Shown piece after piece: positions 1 to 13,900 of a stretch of DNA of 64,000 nt (position 1 is its first letter; every line of letters starts with the position of its first letter). The DNA lies in assembly GCF_001039355.2 (NCBI RefSeq), contig NW_019773533.1, positions 24,952 through 88,951 on the forward strand, in the 5' to 3' direction. A model generated the notes under the pieces. The model saw nothing but the letters and a program-made list of their open reading frames with translations, did not search any database and was not told the origin of the DNA. Made by a program: the position numbers and the translations under genes. The stretch is from Lingula anatina (lineage: Eukaryota; Brachiopoda; Lingulata; Lingulida; Lingulidae).

Positions 1-181
1 ACACCTTTACAGTGAATATATAACCTGACAAAATGGACTCTAATTGCAAAGACTGAATGAGTAACAATATCAGACAGCAAGCAACATTTGCAATATTTGC
101 ATACCTATTAATATATTCCACTTTTGGTGTAAAACGTAAAGTAATCGAAATTTAAACGTATCTGGCCCAATTTCATTTCAG

Positions 182-1203
182 ATCGACTATGATGGAAAAG
201 ACTACATATTTTTCGTAGCCACGCTGTTGCAGAAGGCGCCATTAGCCAACCCACAAGCATATAATACAAAACCAGAACCAACCTTACATGGAGCATTTAA
301 AGTGATCCAAGAGAAAATAAGCTCAAAAAGTCCACAGTTTAAAATCCTTATCTCGGGGCCAGGAAAAACCATTGTAAGTCAGACCATCATGCCGCCTCTC
401 TTGCGAGGTGCTCTGGTAGCTTGAGTGTACAAGGGCGTAATGTCCATCTTCTGAAATGTCGCTTCCTCGTGAATACAGATATAGATGTGATTAAATTTTA
501 TTTTCATGTTAACAATTTCTACATTGTGTCTTCAGCTTGTCCTGTTGCAAGGCGAGAGTGCGGTAGTAGTGACATACGCTGTGGAACCCACGGCCTTGCC
601 CACGCCGCCAACGCCATCCCAGTTACCCCCAACACCTTCGACTACCTATCCCACGCCTTCGCCGATTAAAGAGACAACATCCTCTGGCTCTGTTGACACG
701 ACAACGGAAACCAAATCTACGTTGACAACTTCAACAAAGACGCCTGAACCAACAAAATCAACTATCACATCAAGTACATTATCTAGTGTGACACCCAAAC
801 CGTGCACTGTACCAACAGTTACAGCAAAACCATGCACGTGTCCTACTTATACAAAAAACACTTGTGCACCATGTCCAACAGTGACGCATCCACCAACACC
901 AACACCAAAAATTGTCACAAAGATGGTTACAGTACAGGTTCCTTGTCCAACGGAAACGGACTCAACGACAACAGTTTTACCAACAACGGCATCGGTTGTC
1001 ACCCCCTCGGCGGCTGATGTTAACAGTACAGATAACCCCACGAACGAGACTGAATGCGATGCTGAAGAATATAGGAAACTTCTTGAACAGCGCAACAGAA
1101 ACAATGAAATTGGACCAGGTATGATATTGTGAAGTTTCATTCTATAATAGCGAAAACTGACAAAACAAACTACCGTTTTATTGGTATTGCGATATCTTGA
1201 CCG

Positions 1204-1263
<60 letters not shown>

Positions 1264-1585
1264 CAGTGTTATATTATATGCCATTGAATCAAATATCAGA
1301 ATTTTGTTATGTCAACATTAACGTTAGAACTTGAATTGTGCGAGCCATTTTATTCTTTTGCAATAAGGCATACGTTTACCATTACGCTTTTCTAAAAAAT
1401 GTGTCTATGTCTTTCGTTTAGGGGCAGTCGCGGGAATTGCATTAGGAATGCTGTGTGTGGGCTTGTTACTTGGTTTTGTGGCAAGCAGAGTAGCTTGTCG
1501 GAAGAAAATTTATAAAAGGAACAAAAGAGAGTCAATAGCCAATTTCATAAATGACCAGTACAACGAAGACGCAACTCCGTATTAG
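182..1585 (+). CDS. Thr/Pro-rich mucin-like single-pass membrane protein, 3' end only
   Basis: Three exons join in frame: 182-373 (acceptor ttcatttcag, donor gtaagt, phase 0 out), 536-1118 (phase 1 out) and 1422-1585, ending in TAG. The gene starts upstream of the window. Exon one gives a compact non-repetitive segment (IDYDGKDYIFFVATLL...) that I cannot assign to a domain. Exon two is a long Thr/Ser/Pro stalk suited to dense O-glycosylation, with a Cys-rich patch (KPCTCPTYTKNTCAPCP) and NST/NET N-glycosylation sequons close to the membrane. The last exon encodes a hydrophobic helix (GIALGMLCVGLLLGFVAS), a basic stop-transfer stretch (CRKKIYKRNKR) and a tail of about 25 residues ending NEDATPY. 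I infer a type I cell-surface mucin or adhesion-type protein. No named family was recognised. The splice structure is well supported; the function is not. Confidence 0.8.
1207..1262. repeat. (AT)n microsatellite
   Basis: A near-perfect AT dinucleotide run lies in the last visible intron of the mucin-like gene, between exons 536-1118 and 1422-1585. Confidence 0.95.
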
Positions 1586-3516
1586 TAGCCTTAGTACATG
1601 TACCTCTTCTCATGTGTAACTAAACGGACATCAATATTATTTGCCATAAGATGGCTTAAAACATGTTTAAAGGTTGTGCGTTCAGCCTCCTCAGTTCTGA
1701 TCGTGATGACGAACCGCACCGTCTCGACAAAACATGGTGTTGATTCGTGCATAATATCAAGGACATCCTTGGTAATGTACTGATTACAATGTTCAAATCA
1801 GGACTACTGACAAGGAGGGAAAATCTTTATCTATCCTAGCAGCGCAACATACATGAACAGAAAGACGCTGAATATAACCTGCACGTGTTGTAATTCTAGT
1901 TATATAATTTATTGGTTATTGTCAGAAGTAACAGACATATTTTCCTGTTGTCGCATAAGAAAAAATATTTAAATGTGATATAACATTGAGCTTAACTTAT
2001 CTTGTGTTATATATCTCTGTCAAATTGTATCAGTTGGCCAAATAGGCGTGACATTTACTTTTTCATAAAATACCAATTTATGACATCACTCAAGTTGTAA
2101 CATTTTTGGTAATGATACACTTTATACAACGCATTACTTTATTACACCTGTCTTTTAAAAGGTTAATGATTTATTCGATCAACAGCTAAAAGACGGGACC
2201 GTAACAAACAAGTTTAATGTTAGATTGTGTATACATGCACCACATAGTATCAACCGTTAGATAGTTAACATAAAGCTAGGGTTTGGAGGGCAGATACGTT
2301 ATATCAACTGGTATATAAGGTTTCTTTTATAACAATTAACATAAATTGGAACAATAAAAAACTTGAAATAAAACAAAGGCAGAAAGCCATTTCCATCCAG
2401 GTTTTTAATTGGCTTTTCTTGTTGTCTTGGGTGGTCCTTTGTGGTGCATTAAAGGTTATTCATATAACACGATACAAATGAACTGATATCTACGAAATAT
2501 AGGGTAGATCATATTCTGTACCTTCGTCTTCTACACGCTTTACCCATCAGAGTCCAATAATTTAAAAGGTACACTGTACGCAATGGAAATTTCTCAAAGT
2601 TATATATTTATGTCTACATATCCTGCAAAGCTACTAATCTTTCTCATTTAAAACTATGTTATCTGTAAAACCCCTCAAATATTAGGATCTGACGACGATA
2701 CCCCCTTCTGAAATGGAAATGTACAGGGGGACAGGGCGTTTTATAAAATAACTGGCTAATCGTTTAGAACTTAATCAATAACTAAAAAAAATGGAATAAA
2801 ACATCGAAAAAAGTGCAACGACGGGTCAAGTAATGATTTGTGAGTACGAGAATTTTACTTTTTATTAAAAATTCCGTATATGTTTTGGGTAACTTTAACG
2901 TTCAAAAATTTGAAAGAATTATCCCTATCATAAACATACGGATCAGTGTCTGATATGCGTCGTCTAGTAGTCAGAGAGTAGTCAAGTGTCATTTAGAGTG
3001 TATGCATACTTGTCTTGCCCGCGGTTGCCCCATCCCCGGACGTTTTCCGTTGTCATATTAGTACTACTGATATTAAAACATTACAAATACCTGCTCATTC
3101 AAAATATGATTTTTGATAAGCCTACTGTTTAAATTAATAAACGAGTGTCGAACATAGTTGTGGGTTTTATCGTTGGTGTTTTCCGTCATATGAGTTTTAT
3201 GAACTTTGAATGTGTATCGAATTCCTTAAGATTCATGTGACAGGTATGCTGCCAATAAAACGAATAAACACATTGGATTTGTTTAGCTATTACACCACTT
3301 GCGTTGTTCCCCTACAAAAGAAAACTTAAGTAATTTTGTTACGGACTATAAATGCTCTTAACTTAAATATATCTAAAAAACTTATTCTTTTCAAAATACC
3401 ACAAATCATAGTCACTGCATAGTCAAAATTCCAATAGAGAAGTTATATGTTTTAGCTTCACCTGAAAGAGGGAGGCAACCGGAACAGCGTAGGTGTACTC
3501 AAAGTCGTTTACAAAC
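1586..3516. other. 3' UTR of the mucin-like gene and intergenic spacer
   Basis: No convincing coding exon is seen. The first AATAAA after the stop codon is at 2353-2358, followed by a second AATAAA-like stretch (gaaataaaac), so the 3' UTR is probably about 0.8 kb. The rest, up to the ATG at 3517, must hold the promoter and 5' UTR of the PLEKHA-family gene. I see no clear TATA box or initiator there. Confidence 0.5.
2353..2358 (+). terminator. Candidate poly(A) signal of the mucin-like gene
   Basis: AATAAA lies about 770 bases after the TAG at 1583-1585. It is the first canonical hexamer downstream. No cleavage evidence is available from sequence alone. Confidence 0.45.
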
Positions 3517-6500
3517 ATGGCCGCCGCAGATCTTCTGCGAGTACGGCTTCCCTACCCATGGAGTTACGGGGTCACGGAAGATGGCAGGGTATTCTTTATA
3601 AAGTAAGTGCCCAGAATATTTAATGATTATTATATGGATTGACATTTGAAATTTATTGATCATTCTGAAAGCACTTTGATAACACGTGTATATTCATCTT
3701 TTGACAGCGACGATACGAAAACTACAACATGGTTGCATCCAATGACAAAAGAACCGGTGCAGACAGGGTTAACGGCATCTTCAGGTATGGATATATTTCA
3801 CATATTGCGTTTATGAAATCAGTTTGTTGTGGCGTTATATTTTCACAAGCCCTGCTGGGTTTTTTAAAAAGCCGACTGCTACCATGAAAGTAGGTCAAGA
3901 TGGCGGACAGGTGATTCACAGGTGTCAGTGAGTTTTGACACCTGAGTTTGCACCTGCACCCGGTATTGTACCTGTACTCACAGTACAGGCATTAAGTCAC
4001 CCTCTTTCTTTGAAAAAACCTAATAAGGCTGCCCTGAATGGCGTCTAAGGCGTGCCCACAGAAAGAAAACACCTTGCATTACTTTTACGTCAATGATTTT
4101 TACCTGTGTTTACAAAAAAATTTAAAAACAAATTTTTGTCTGTCGGTTTTTTATTTAAAAATTTTTTGAGTTTATTTTAATGATACTGTTTTCATTTATA
4201 AGATAATAAAAATGATAAATATAATAACCGATATAATAATAATAATAATAAGGTTTTTGCTATCTATATTTATTTTTTAACATGTTTTTCTTGATCCTTG
4301 GATATTGCCTTATATCTCTTTGCCCTGTTATTTTGAAATGATCTTCTGCATAGTAAAAGCTTGTATCACAGGATTAATCAGCTATATGGGTTAACCAAGA
4401 TCAATAGAAAGGTTACATGAGATTGTTCTAAATATGTTAATAACATTCATTCATATTTTTGCAATGATTGTTTGATGTAAAATGTGGCAATTTATTTTTA
4501 TGGTTAGTATACTAAAGTTTCAGTAGACTGGTAAAAATAAGTATGATTTAGAGGAATAGCCAAAAATTTGAATTTTAAATTTTTTGTTTCAATTTTTTTA
4601 TGCTCATTTTCAGACCTGCCAAGAGGTTGGGAACATGCTTTCAATTCAGATGGTGTCCTGTATTTTATTGAGTAAGTATTACTTCTCAGATATACCATTT
4701 ATTCATGATTGATGTGCATCAATATAATACTTCACTTTCATTTTTGATCATAAAAGATGGTGGGTATTTGAATTATGAATTAATAAGAAATTGTTATGCA
4801 TGCCAATGTAGAAAAACACCTTATTAATATGTCCTATAGATTCATGTAACTAGCTCATGCTTGGGAGCATTTGAGATTGTTGTTCCATTGGCAACTATCA
4901 TCTGCCCTGTGATGTTTTGAATTTAAATGCAACTGTCATTATGCGGAAAAAAAAATATAGAAATATAGATAAATATAGAAAGGAATGATAATTGGATGAA
5001 GTGGCAGATTTTTTCAAAGTTTAATATTGTGTTGAAATAGTAGAATAGCAGTCAGATGGAATAGAATCCTCTACCTTGGCTACAGGGAAGCAAACTCCTA
5101 CTGGGAGCATTCTGAAAGATATTCGAGTTGGGGTTAATCTGTGACACCAATTACTGTACTATATTTTTTTTATCACATTCTTCTTGTTTGTGGCTTAAGA
5201 TTCCTTTACACCTGACAGTAAAGAAATCAAATTCAAGGGTCAACAGTCTGTCAGCTAGATTAGTGATTTTCAGGTGAAAGTATGTAAGCTAAGAATATCA
5301 GTTAATGCACATATATTGTCTCTTCACAACATTTCTTTAACACCTTTGATTCTCACCTTTTGTCGCCAAGCCATATTAAGTTCTGAAAGAGGTAGAATTT
5401 ATCCCGAAATTGAGTTCTTGGGTGCCGCTCTGTGTAAACGGCATTTTCCTCAAATATCGAGTAAGCCTTAATGGGATTTGTTTAACCCTAGATAAACCAT
5501 AGCACTTATATTTTTATTTGGATGTTAAATCGTATAAGCTTTGGGTATTGTAACTTTATTTTAATTCACCGGAATAATGAAGATAAGTAAGTTTGAAGTG
5601 TTGGCTTATCGTGTGAGAAATATCTCGATGCTGCAAGGCTGTTTTGATGTACAGAGTTTCTATTGGTCAGAGGAAGACTTGTACAGGTAGGGGAAAGATG
5701 TTGACTATCTGAGTTTGGCTTAAAACTATTTGTCTAGATCCAACTATTGGTTCAATATGCCAGTGGTAACTAAGTAATGTGTTTGTCACAGCAAAGAATG
5801 AGATTCTTTTTACCTGTGGGGAATGTTATTTAAGATATTGCTATATATGTGCATTAGTCAGTTTCAAGTTCAGCTGGGAACCATCAGGATTTCTGTCCAT
5901 AAAGAAAGAAATGATAGAATAATGGGACAATGGTCAAAGCGAAACAGATGTGTCTCAAATATATAATATTGAGGTAAAAAAGCAGGAATGTGCTGGAAAT
6001 CAATTAAAAGATAAATAAAGTAACAATGACAAGATATTATTAAAATGTCTGTATAAAATTAATTATGGATAATAGATATGCTTGTTTGGGTTGAACTTTG
6101 CCTAACAAGCACTGAACTAGTCAATAGTGAATGCTTGATAATGAGAAGCATTAAATATTAATGATATTAAAGACGTTATTTACAAGTAGTCCTGTGTGGC
6201 GACTGCAATGACCCTTGTGTATTTGAATATATTGCAGTACCTGTAAGTGAACATATATTATTGATCTAGTAAGAGTACCTTTAACAGCATATCAGTATTC
6301 TTAAGGCTCAGTATGTAGCCCTTCCTGACATATTAAAGGTCGTTAGCGATCATGCTGTGCCACATTTCTTTGTCTTTTGTCGTCTCTGGCAGCTCTGCTC
6401 CGTGTTTTATTTTTTTACACTTCTCCCCTTCAATCATCTCTTCAGACTTGGGCATTCGAGTCAATCAGTTAGCATGCAGTTACTGTGATGAAAAAAAAAA

Positions 6501-7599
6501 TTTTTTTAAAGAAGTATGCATTCACACATATGCATAAGTGAATTGGAAACGTACTCCATAAAATCTGGTTTTTGATGTTTATTGGAATTGATAGAATAAG
6601 AGTGGTTTGAATTGGGAGCATGTTGCACATGTGCAGGTATGTTAGTTTAGAGAGGTCATGACTTGTTTTTGAAATTGCTTTTATTACCAACCTGTGTTGC
6701 AGATGAATATACTAGAAATGCTAGTATATTAAAATGTTAGAAAGCCTCAATGTAATAAAAACAGCTTCACTCGCCTTGCATTTTAAGTGTTAAAGAATTT
6801 GAAAAAGATACCTTTTTTTAAATCCTGAAGTGGATCATTAGATGTGTATATATGTAATAGGTCAGCCAAGCTTTTCTACCAGGGTTTTTCTTTGATTAAT
6901 TATACTCTGGAATGGCTTGACAACTGTTAGGTTTTTTATCCAAGCAGCTTGAAATAATTGCTCTTTATTTCCAAGTATGCAGCTATTATTTTTCCGCGTG
7001 TCACTTTAAATATCATGGGCATCAATAAATGGGTTTGTGTAAGAATGTAGTAAGCTTGGCATGCATGGCTTGATATATGGGTGATATTATGTCCTTCGCA
7101 AGGCAACAATAGCTTGGTGCCAGAGGAATGTGCTTTGAATAAAGTTACTTCACGTCAAAGGTTCAGACCCCCTAAAAATACAATCTCTGCATATGTTTAG
7201 TAGAGTATGAATCATTGTATTCATACAAACCAGGTTAATATGTTTGCTATTATGGCAAGGGCTGATGTGATATTATATTAATGTGCCCTTGTGATCGTTA
7301 AGTACGCATTATAAGAAAAAAGCAGCGCTCATCAGGTGTGTAGCATATGGGTAATTGCAATTTAAGTTATAAAATTATGCTCTAATTATGCATGGCACAA
7401 AACAATTCATATTAATAACAATTCATAGGATCCATTCAAAGGAGATCCCACTCTTAAGTACCATCTTTTTCTTATTTTTGAAAACAATTTAGAGAGTAAA
7501 TTAATAACATGAAGTGAAAGATTGTTAATTGTTGTATCAAAGAGCATGCAAAATAAATGTGAAAATGTTCTTTTGATGGGCAAAGTTGGCAACATCATA

Positions 7600-7691
<92 letters not shown>

Positions 7692-7916
7692 AATAGTCCT
7701 TTTTCATTTTTGGTCACAAAATAAGCAAGCATGATTCCATATTATTAAGATTAAGTATTACATTTGCTCTCTATGTATTATCACAGTGGTAATTGCAGTT
7801 GGTCTTCTTATAAATGTTGTGTCTGTTTCTTTTATTTTCAGTCATAATACTCAAGTCAGCACATTTACGCACCCTGTCACAGGAGAGGTCATGGCAGAGG
7901 AAGGAGCACCCCAACA
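3517..7916 (+). CDS. PLEKHA-family gene exons 1-4: tandem WW domains
   Basis: WW1 (residues about 11-42) reads LPYPWSYGVTEDGRVFFIND and continues to TTTWLHP; W15 and W37 are the two signature tryptophans, 22 apart. WW2 (about 56-86) starts DLPRGWEHAFNSDGVLYFID with W60, but the second signature position is F82 in STFTHP. Each domain is split by a phase-2 intron just after the Phe/Ile strand (3602 and 4671). That shared position suggests an old domain-exon duplication. In vertebrate homologues these WW domains bind proline motifs such as that of PDZD11. Introns here are 105 bp, 829 bp and 3.2 kb. Confidence 0.92.
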
Positions 7917-7949
7917 GTAAGACAGATTTTACTTTGAATATTTTCTCAG

Positions 7950-7980
<31 letters not shown>

Positions 7981-10900
7981 ATACCCAAGGCTTTTATTAG
8001 TCCTTGCACATAGATATCTAAGACCCAAGAGAACACGTGGATAGATAGTTAGCTTTTTGTATCATTGGAAAGAGACTCGGTTTTGCCTTTGGGTTTATGA
8101 ACTTTTCTGGTGGTTTGTCATTTTCAGAGTAAATGCACACATGCATGCTTACACACATACACTTTTCCCTATGTTCAATATTAATATTTCCCTTCATGGT
8201 TTCATTTCATAAATACAGACATTTGGTTATCGTGAATGAGATACCTTCCTAACTGCTATTATTAGGGAATCCCTGATAAGGGTTATAAAGTAGCAAAAGC
8301 TTTAAATGGTGTCTCCTTTTGTTGATGCATCATATTATATAGCTTGTTTGAAAGAAGCAAAATAATCCAAATTATAAACAAATAAATGTATTTTTAACAG
8401 TGAAGGCTGGGGATGGCTTAGAAATGATTTATTTTGCTCAGTGATGCATTATTTGTACAATTTCAATGATTTACCCTTTTTAAGAAGTGTAGATACTTCC
8501 CTGCCCCCCCCCCCCAAGATAAATCCTCTAAATATCGAAATATGTCATTAATTGATTAATTGTAGGGAAGGTTAGTTAAATTCAAACTCAGAAGTACTGA
8601 AAAAATGCATTTGATTTGATATTTTGAAATTTACTTTCAGTCTTTTAACTGTGAGTTTTGAAAGCTATAAAAAATGAATGACCATGTGTATAATGGTTTT
8701 TAAATGAAGAGAAGGGAGGGGCATTTTTCATCACAAATTTTATTTAGAAAATTGCGAACATTCTTAATTGGGACTTAATTTTGAAGTTCATTGGGAATGA
8801 TACATTTAAAATGTCCTTAAAACTTCAAACCCCTAAGAGCCATCTGTGTAATGTCTGCATAATGCATTTTCTGACCATTATTTGCCTGTCCTTCATACAG
8901 CTGTTTTACCATAGGAAATATAGGTTAGATGTTGTCATGACTGAAGATTGTTTTTTTCCCTAAATTTTGTTTCCCACATTGTCACTGCAAGAATTGGTAA
9001 AAAAAAATCTACCTGTCTCATTTTAAATACTAGGTAAAACAGTGACGTGTCACAAAAATGAGCTTGTTCCATATTGGCCTGGGTTTTACATGCACTCTTT
9101 ACAAGAGATCTTTATAATGTCAGCAGCCGCTTATGTGACATAGCATAACATAATATATACTGACAGTAGGTGAACTCCTCTGTATACATGGATTAATGAC
9201 AGACTATTATGCCAGAACTGCTTTTACGCCCAGGTTTGATGAACACCACTTTCTACAGTATATACACTTAAAATGCTTTGCAGTAAATTTGAATTTTTTT
9301 GTTCACATCAGTCCAAAAATGGGGTTTTATTCCCACCTGTTAACTAATTGTCATCTCCAACCAGGGTAGCTTACAATGTTGGGGAACATGTTTTTGAATC
9401 CAGGCAGCATGCTTCAGGCCTGAGTCACTGCCTTGTTGTTTAAAAAGTTAAACTTGTTTTTGGCTGTTAATTGGCCAGGTTGGCATTCGGTTGTATACTG
9501 TTTGTGACTTCATGTTGGAAACATCATCATGCATGTTGCCTTGTTAGTCGGAGTTGAACTTTTAGCAAATGTCTTTTGCCTTTTATATTGTTTTGGTGCT
9601 CTTGTGTGATTAAGCATAGACTAACAATATAGAGTTTGTTAATTCTACTTGCAGGAAAATAGAAAGTCCAAAGGAGAAAAGTAGCATAGAACCCAAAAGA
9701 GGGGTAAGTAATTGCAAACTTTATCACAATTACACAAAACATTATAGTATTATTACACTCAGTATGCAAAATTACTACTCTCAGTATATCTAGATAGGTA
9801 GTATATTGAATTCTTATCAAGGTTTTAAAATGTACTAAGGGTGTGAATTAAAATATTGTCTGGTTTTCATGTTTCTTTTTATAAAATGAAAATAGTGTAT
9901 GTTCATCATTTTTGTTTACTACTGGACAGGTATATACATATCATATTAAGTAAAGCATTACTATTTATGAAAATAAAAAACAAAATGCTTCCTTTACTTT
10001 TTTAAAGAAACAACATTCAGTAATGAAAAAGATCTTAATGAATTCAAGTTGCCCAGAAAATCAAAATATATCATTTTACAGAGCTATTTGTTCAATTCAA
10101 CTGATCCGTAGTATCTTTATAGAAGAGAGAGTATTTTTATGTTGGCATTTATTGCATAAAGTCAACTGTTCCTGTCAAAAAACCTGGGTTGATAAGCATA
10201 GCATTAAACTCTGAGACTCTTAATTCTTGTGTGTAAAGATTCTGCAGTTATTCAGAAGTCAACTTTTCAAGTGTCGATTCTGGGGTTGAAATAATTATAA
10301 AACTGTGCAATTAGTGAAATCAAAGGCAATGTCCCACAATTTTTCAAAAGAAAACCAAGGAAAGCAAATCCATTGTTTAAGTCTAGAATATTACAATAGT
10401 ACGAATGAGTAAATTATACCACAAGTTTTCAAATGTATATAGCAAACTTATGTCCAGTTTCTAGGCCAGTTTATTTGAGAATTAACCCAGTCTAGTATCA
10501 TGGTATCGCTATTTAAATATTGAAAAATTGTTTAACTAAAGATGGTCCTCTGTGAAGATTAATGGATCAGGCAAAAAAAGGTAAAAAATGTTTTGGTACA
10601 CTCAGTATCTCAGCTATTTGATCAAAATGTAAAACATAAAGGTTTGCCTCCTGAGTGTGTTTAGATTTTACACTTTTTTCTCATTGTGCAAACTAGTGCC
10701 CTGGATATAGACAACATACAGTAAATATATATAGTGTTGTGTTGCTTTGCAGGTGGTGTTTCATTCAAGGCTTCTGGAGTCTAAAGCGCAAACTTCTAAT
10801 ATTTCTCTGTCATGTTGAATAACTGAAGAAATACTTCAGGATAATTAATAAGTGGTAGTAAGAATGTTGTGTGTGCACACTACCTGTTTTCCCCACAAAG

Positions 10901-13900
10901 CAACATTGGTCTGGTCCTGATTTGTTTTGTGCCTGTTTTCATGCAAAGGTTTGATTTGGTGCTTTTTCTGTTTTCCAGAGTTTGATCAAGAAAGGAAGCA
11001 AAAAGCAAGTATTTTTTCTTACTAGATTTAATCGCTGCTCGTGAATCACAAGAGTGAAATTTAACTTAAATCATATAAAATGAAAATTTTGTCTTATTCA
11101 CAGTGGTAATCATTATCCAGAATATTAGATTATGTCTGAGTGGTTATTGATTTAGAAATAAACAAGCAATCGATAAAAAAACCTAAGTGCTTGAGATTTC
11201 AGTGTTTGTAATATGAAGACTGGATTAGGTTGCCTCGGGGATTTTTTTAATAGTCGTGTTATAATGCTGTTCAGCAGTATCTGTGCCATTTACCTTGAGT
11301 AACTACGTAATAATGTCTGGCTTGATGTACTTGAGTCAGATTGACTGTTGTGTGTCACATTGTCTGTCTGCTAAATGATTCAGCGCGTAATTTTACGGCT
11401 GAGTTGAGGCGCAACTTCATTTTCTGTTAACAGCAAGGCATCACTTTCTAGCCATTCAAATTTGTTGTAGCAGTTCAATTATAGTGGATTTTCTCTGACG
11501 GAGAACTCACTCAAGCTTATCCAAACTTGTCTGGATTGATGAATTTTACTTTATTTTTTTAAAACGAAATCATTCACTGTCTTGGCTCAGTTTACCTAAA
11601 TTTCATAGTGATTTAAACAAGTATCAAATCAACCTGTTATTAGATTTTACTGCATAAAAGAAATCTACATTGTGTGTTTTGATAACATTGATGATATTTT
11701 TTTTGCTGCTGTTTCTGCTCTGATACTTTTTTGAAGTAAAATTTGGCAAACTGTTGTTTTAAATTTTCATTCATATAACTATTATTTTGAAAATTAAATT
11801 TTCTTTATGTAAAGCAAGCAGGTTAGACATGTAGTGAAAATGCTTTGAGTTGTGCATACTTAGTTCCTTCCAACTTTGCAACAGAGAGTTCAAAAGTTTG
11901 CGAAATAAATTTGGAATGTCCCATTCTTACTCCCATACATAGGTAGATGCTGTGTGTAGGATGAAAAATCTTATTCAATGACTTGTAATAAGACCCCTGC
12001 CTTTTTCTCTCTTCTGCTTGAATTATCTGCATGGTAAGTGAAACGATCTGAAATGATGAGCATGTTATTCATTCTTATCTAGGATTGTTGACTCTCCGAT
12101 GGCCAAGCGAAGTGAGGAGGCCCCAGTCTCTATGAAGGGCTGGCTGTATAAACAGGTAGGCAAGAAATGCTCTACAGTAGTATGTCATGTAGTGGTAGTG
12201 TGTCTTTAGGTATATTGTAGTTCCAGTGACCAAAAAAAGTTGATATGTACATTTATAGTGGTTGGTTTGGGTTGACACAAACCTTTCTTTTGACCATGTG
12301 GCAGTGTGTGTTTAGATACATATTTAAGTTTAAGTTACGAAGATTAAGTATGTATATTATTAGTAAGAAACATGCAAGTTTTATGCAAGTTCAAAGTTGC
12401 ATTTTTTCATGTTTGTATAAAATATATGCTAAGTTATACAATTGACAGGTCATTATATACTTGACAAGTCAGGATGATGTAATCTTACATGTTGAACTAT
12501 GTGAAAAAGTAAAATAAGGTGTCCTGGTAGCAATTTTTATGAAAAAAATGGCTTAATGCAGGGAGGTGAACATAAATATATAGCCTCAATGTCCAACTAC
12601 GGTTGGTTGGTTTTAGGGAACACGGCTATGCAATAAACCATCAGTAATCTCCTGGCACAATTTTATAACAAGTGGAGAAAGATGCCATATATTAAGTAAT
12701 GGGCTTTGACAAAAGCTTTTGCTACCTGCCCATTGCTGGAAGTGTAGGAGGTTACATAAGCCTACAGTGAATGTTTGGATTAGTCATAACTCCATGTGAT
12801 TTAGTGGCTGTGATAAAGGGGGCAACCTCAACCCTGGAGGGACAGCGAACCACTTAAAATTCCCATTAAGTGACCTGTGTGAGTGTGTGTAGAGAGCTTG
12901 TCTTAGAGTGATTTGGACAGGGCTTGTAGCAGTAGCTGTAGCGCTCAGTATTTTGCCAATTTAGGTGTGTGTTTACATGCAAACTGCATAATACCATCAT
13001 TGCTCGCTTGCTTAACGTTGACATGTGTGAATGAGCAGGTATTGGGTTTGAGGCTAGGTACCCTTTCAGGTGATGTGGCACAGTGAGTATACAGCTGAGT
13101 TTGTGATACTATTTTGTGGGAAAAATAATGTCAGAGTAAGGAACTGACTGGAGGGCTATAACCCTATATGTGTGCTGTATGTGGCAAAGAAAGATGCCAC
13201 ATATTGAAGTGGTGCAGCCAGTGGAACAATACGCGTCTTTGTTATTCTGTTTTTACAGGAGGGAGGGACCATTAAGCAGTGGAAAAGAAGGTGGTTTGTC
13301 CTGTCCGACTTTTGTCTGTTTTATTATAAAGGTAAGGGTGTTATCAGAGCATCAACTGCACTGAGTGATGTCAGATCACAGCACTGAGATACATATACAT
13401 GAGTCATTTGTACGGATTGCACCTGTATTATGATGGGTCAAATGATATAGTGTGGGCAATTTGTTTAGTTAAAAAGCACATTTTGATATTATATCAATTG
13501 CCTCAAGATGTAAGAATAGCTGATAGTCTGTTTCATTGTTTGCATTTGCCTCACGCTGTTTAGTCTATAAAATGTGCGAAAATGATTCATGGATGAAATG
13601 GACTGGTTGTGAATACAAGAGACAATTTATATGCAGCTTGACTTAATGAAGGAAGATATCATCAAACACTGTGACATACTATGAGACAAAAGAATGTTTG
13701 ACATTCCTTCACGTTCGGATTTCTTAAGATTCATTTCCTAAATTTACTTGACTATTTTTATCTCTGCATTGAAATTGCAGCAAGATTTGGGCAATATTTA
13801 TGATTTATTTTATTTTATCTGAACATTTTCTTAGGCCCAGAGGAACAACAGACTTTAGGCTCTATTCTGTTACCAAGTTACAAGATTAACCCATGCGCAA

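Noticed and set aside
11005-11010. Conventional GT donor at 11009 for exon 6
   Set aside because: Joining there to 12083 gives GAT TGT TGA, an immediate stop; the GC donor keeps the frame.
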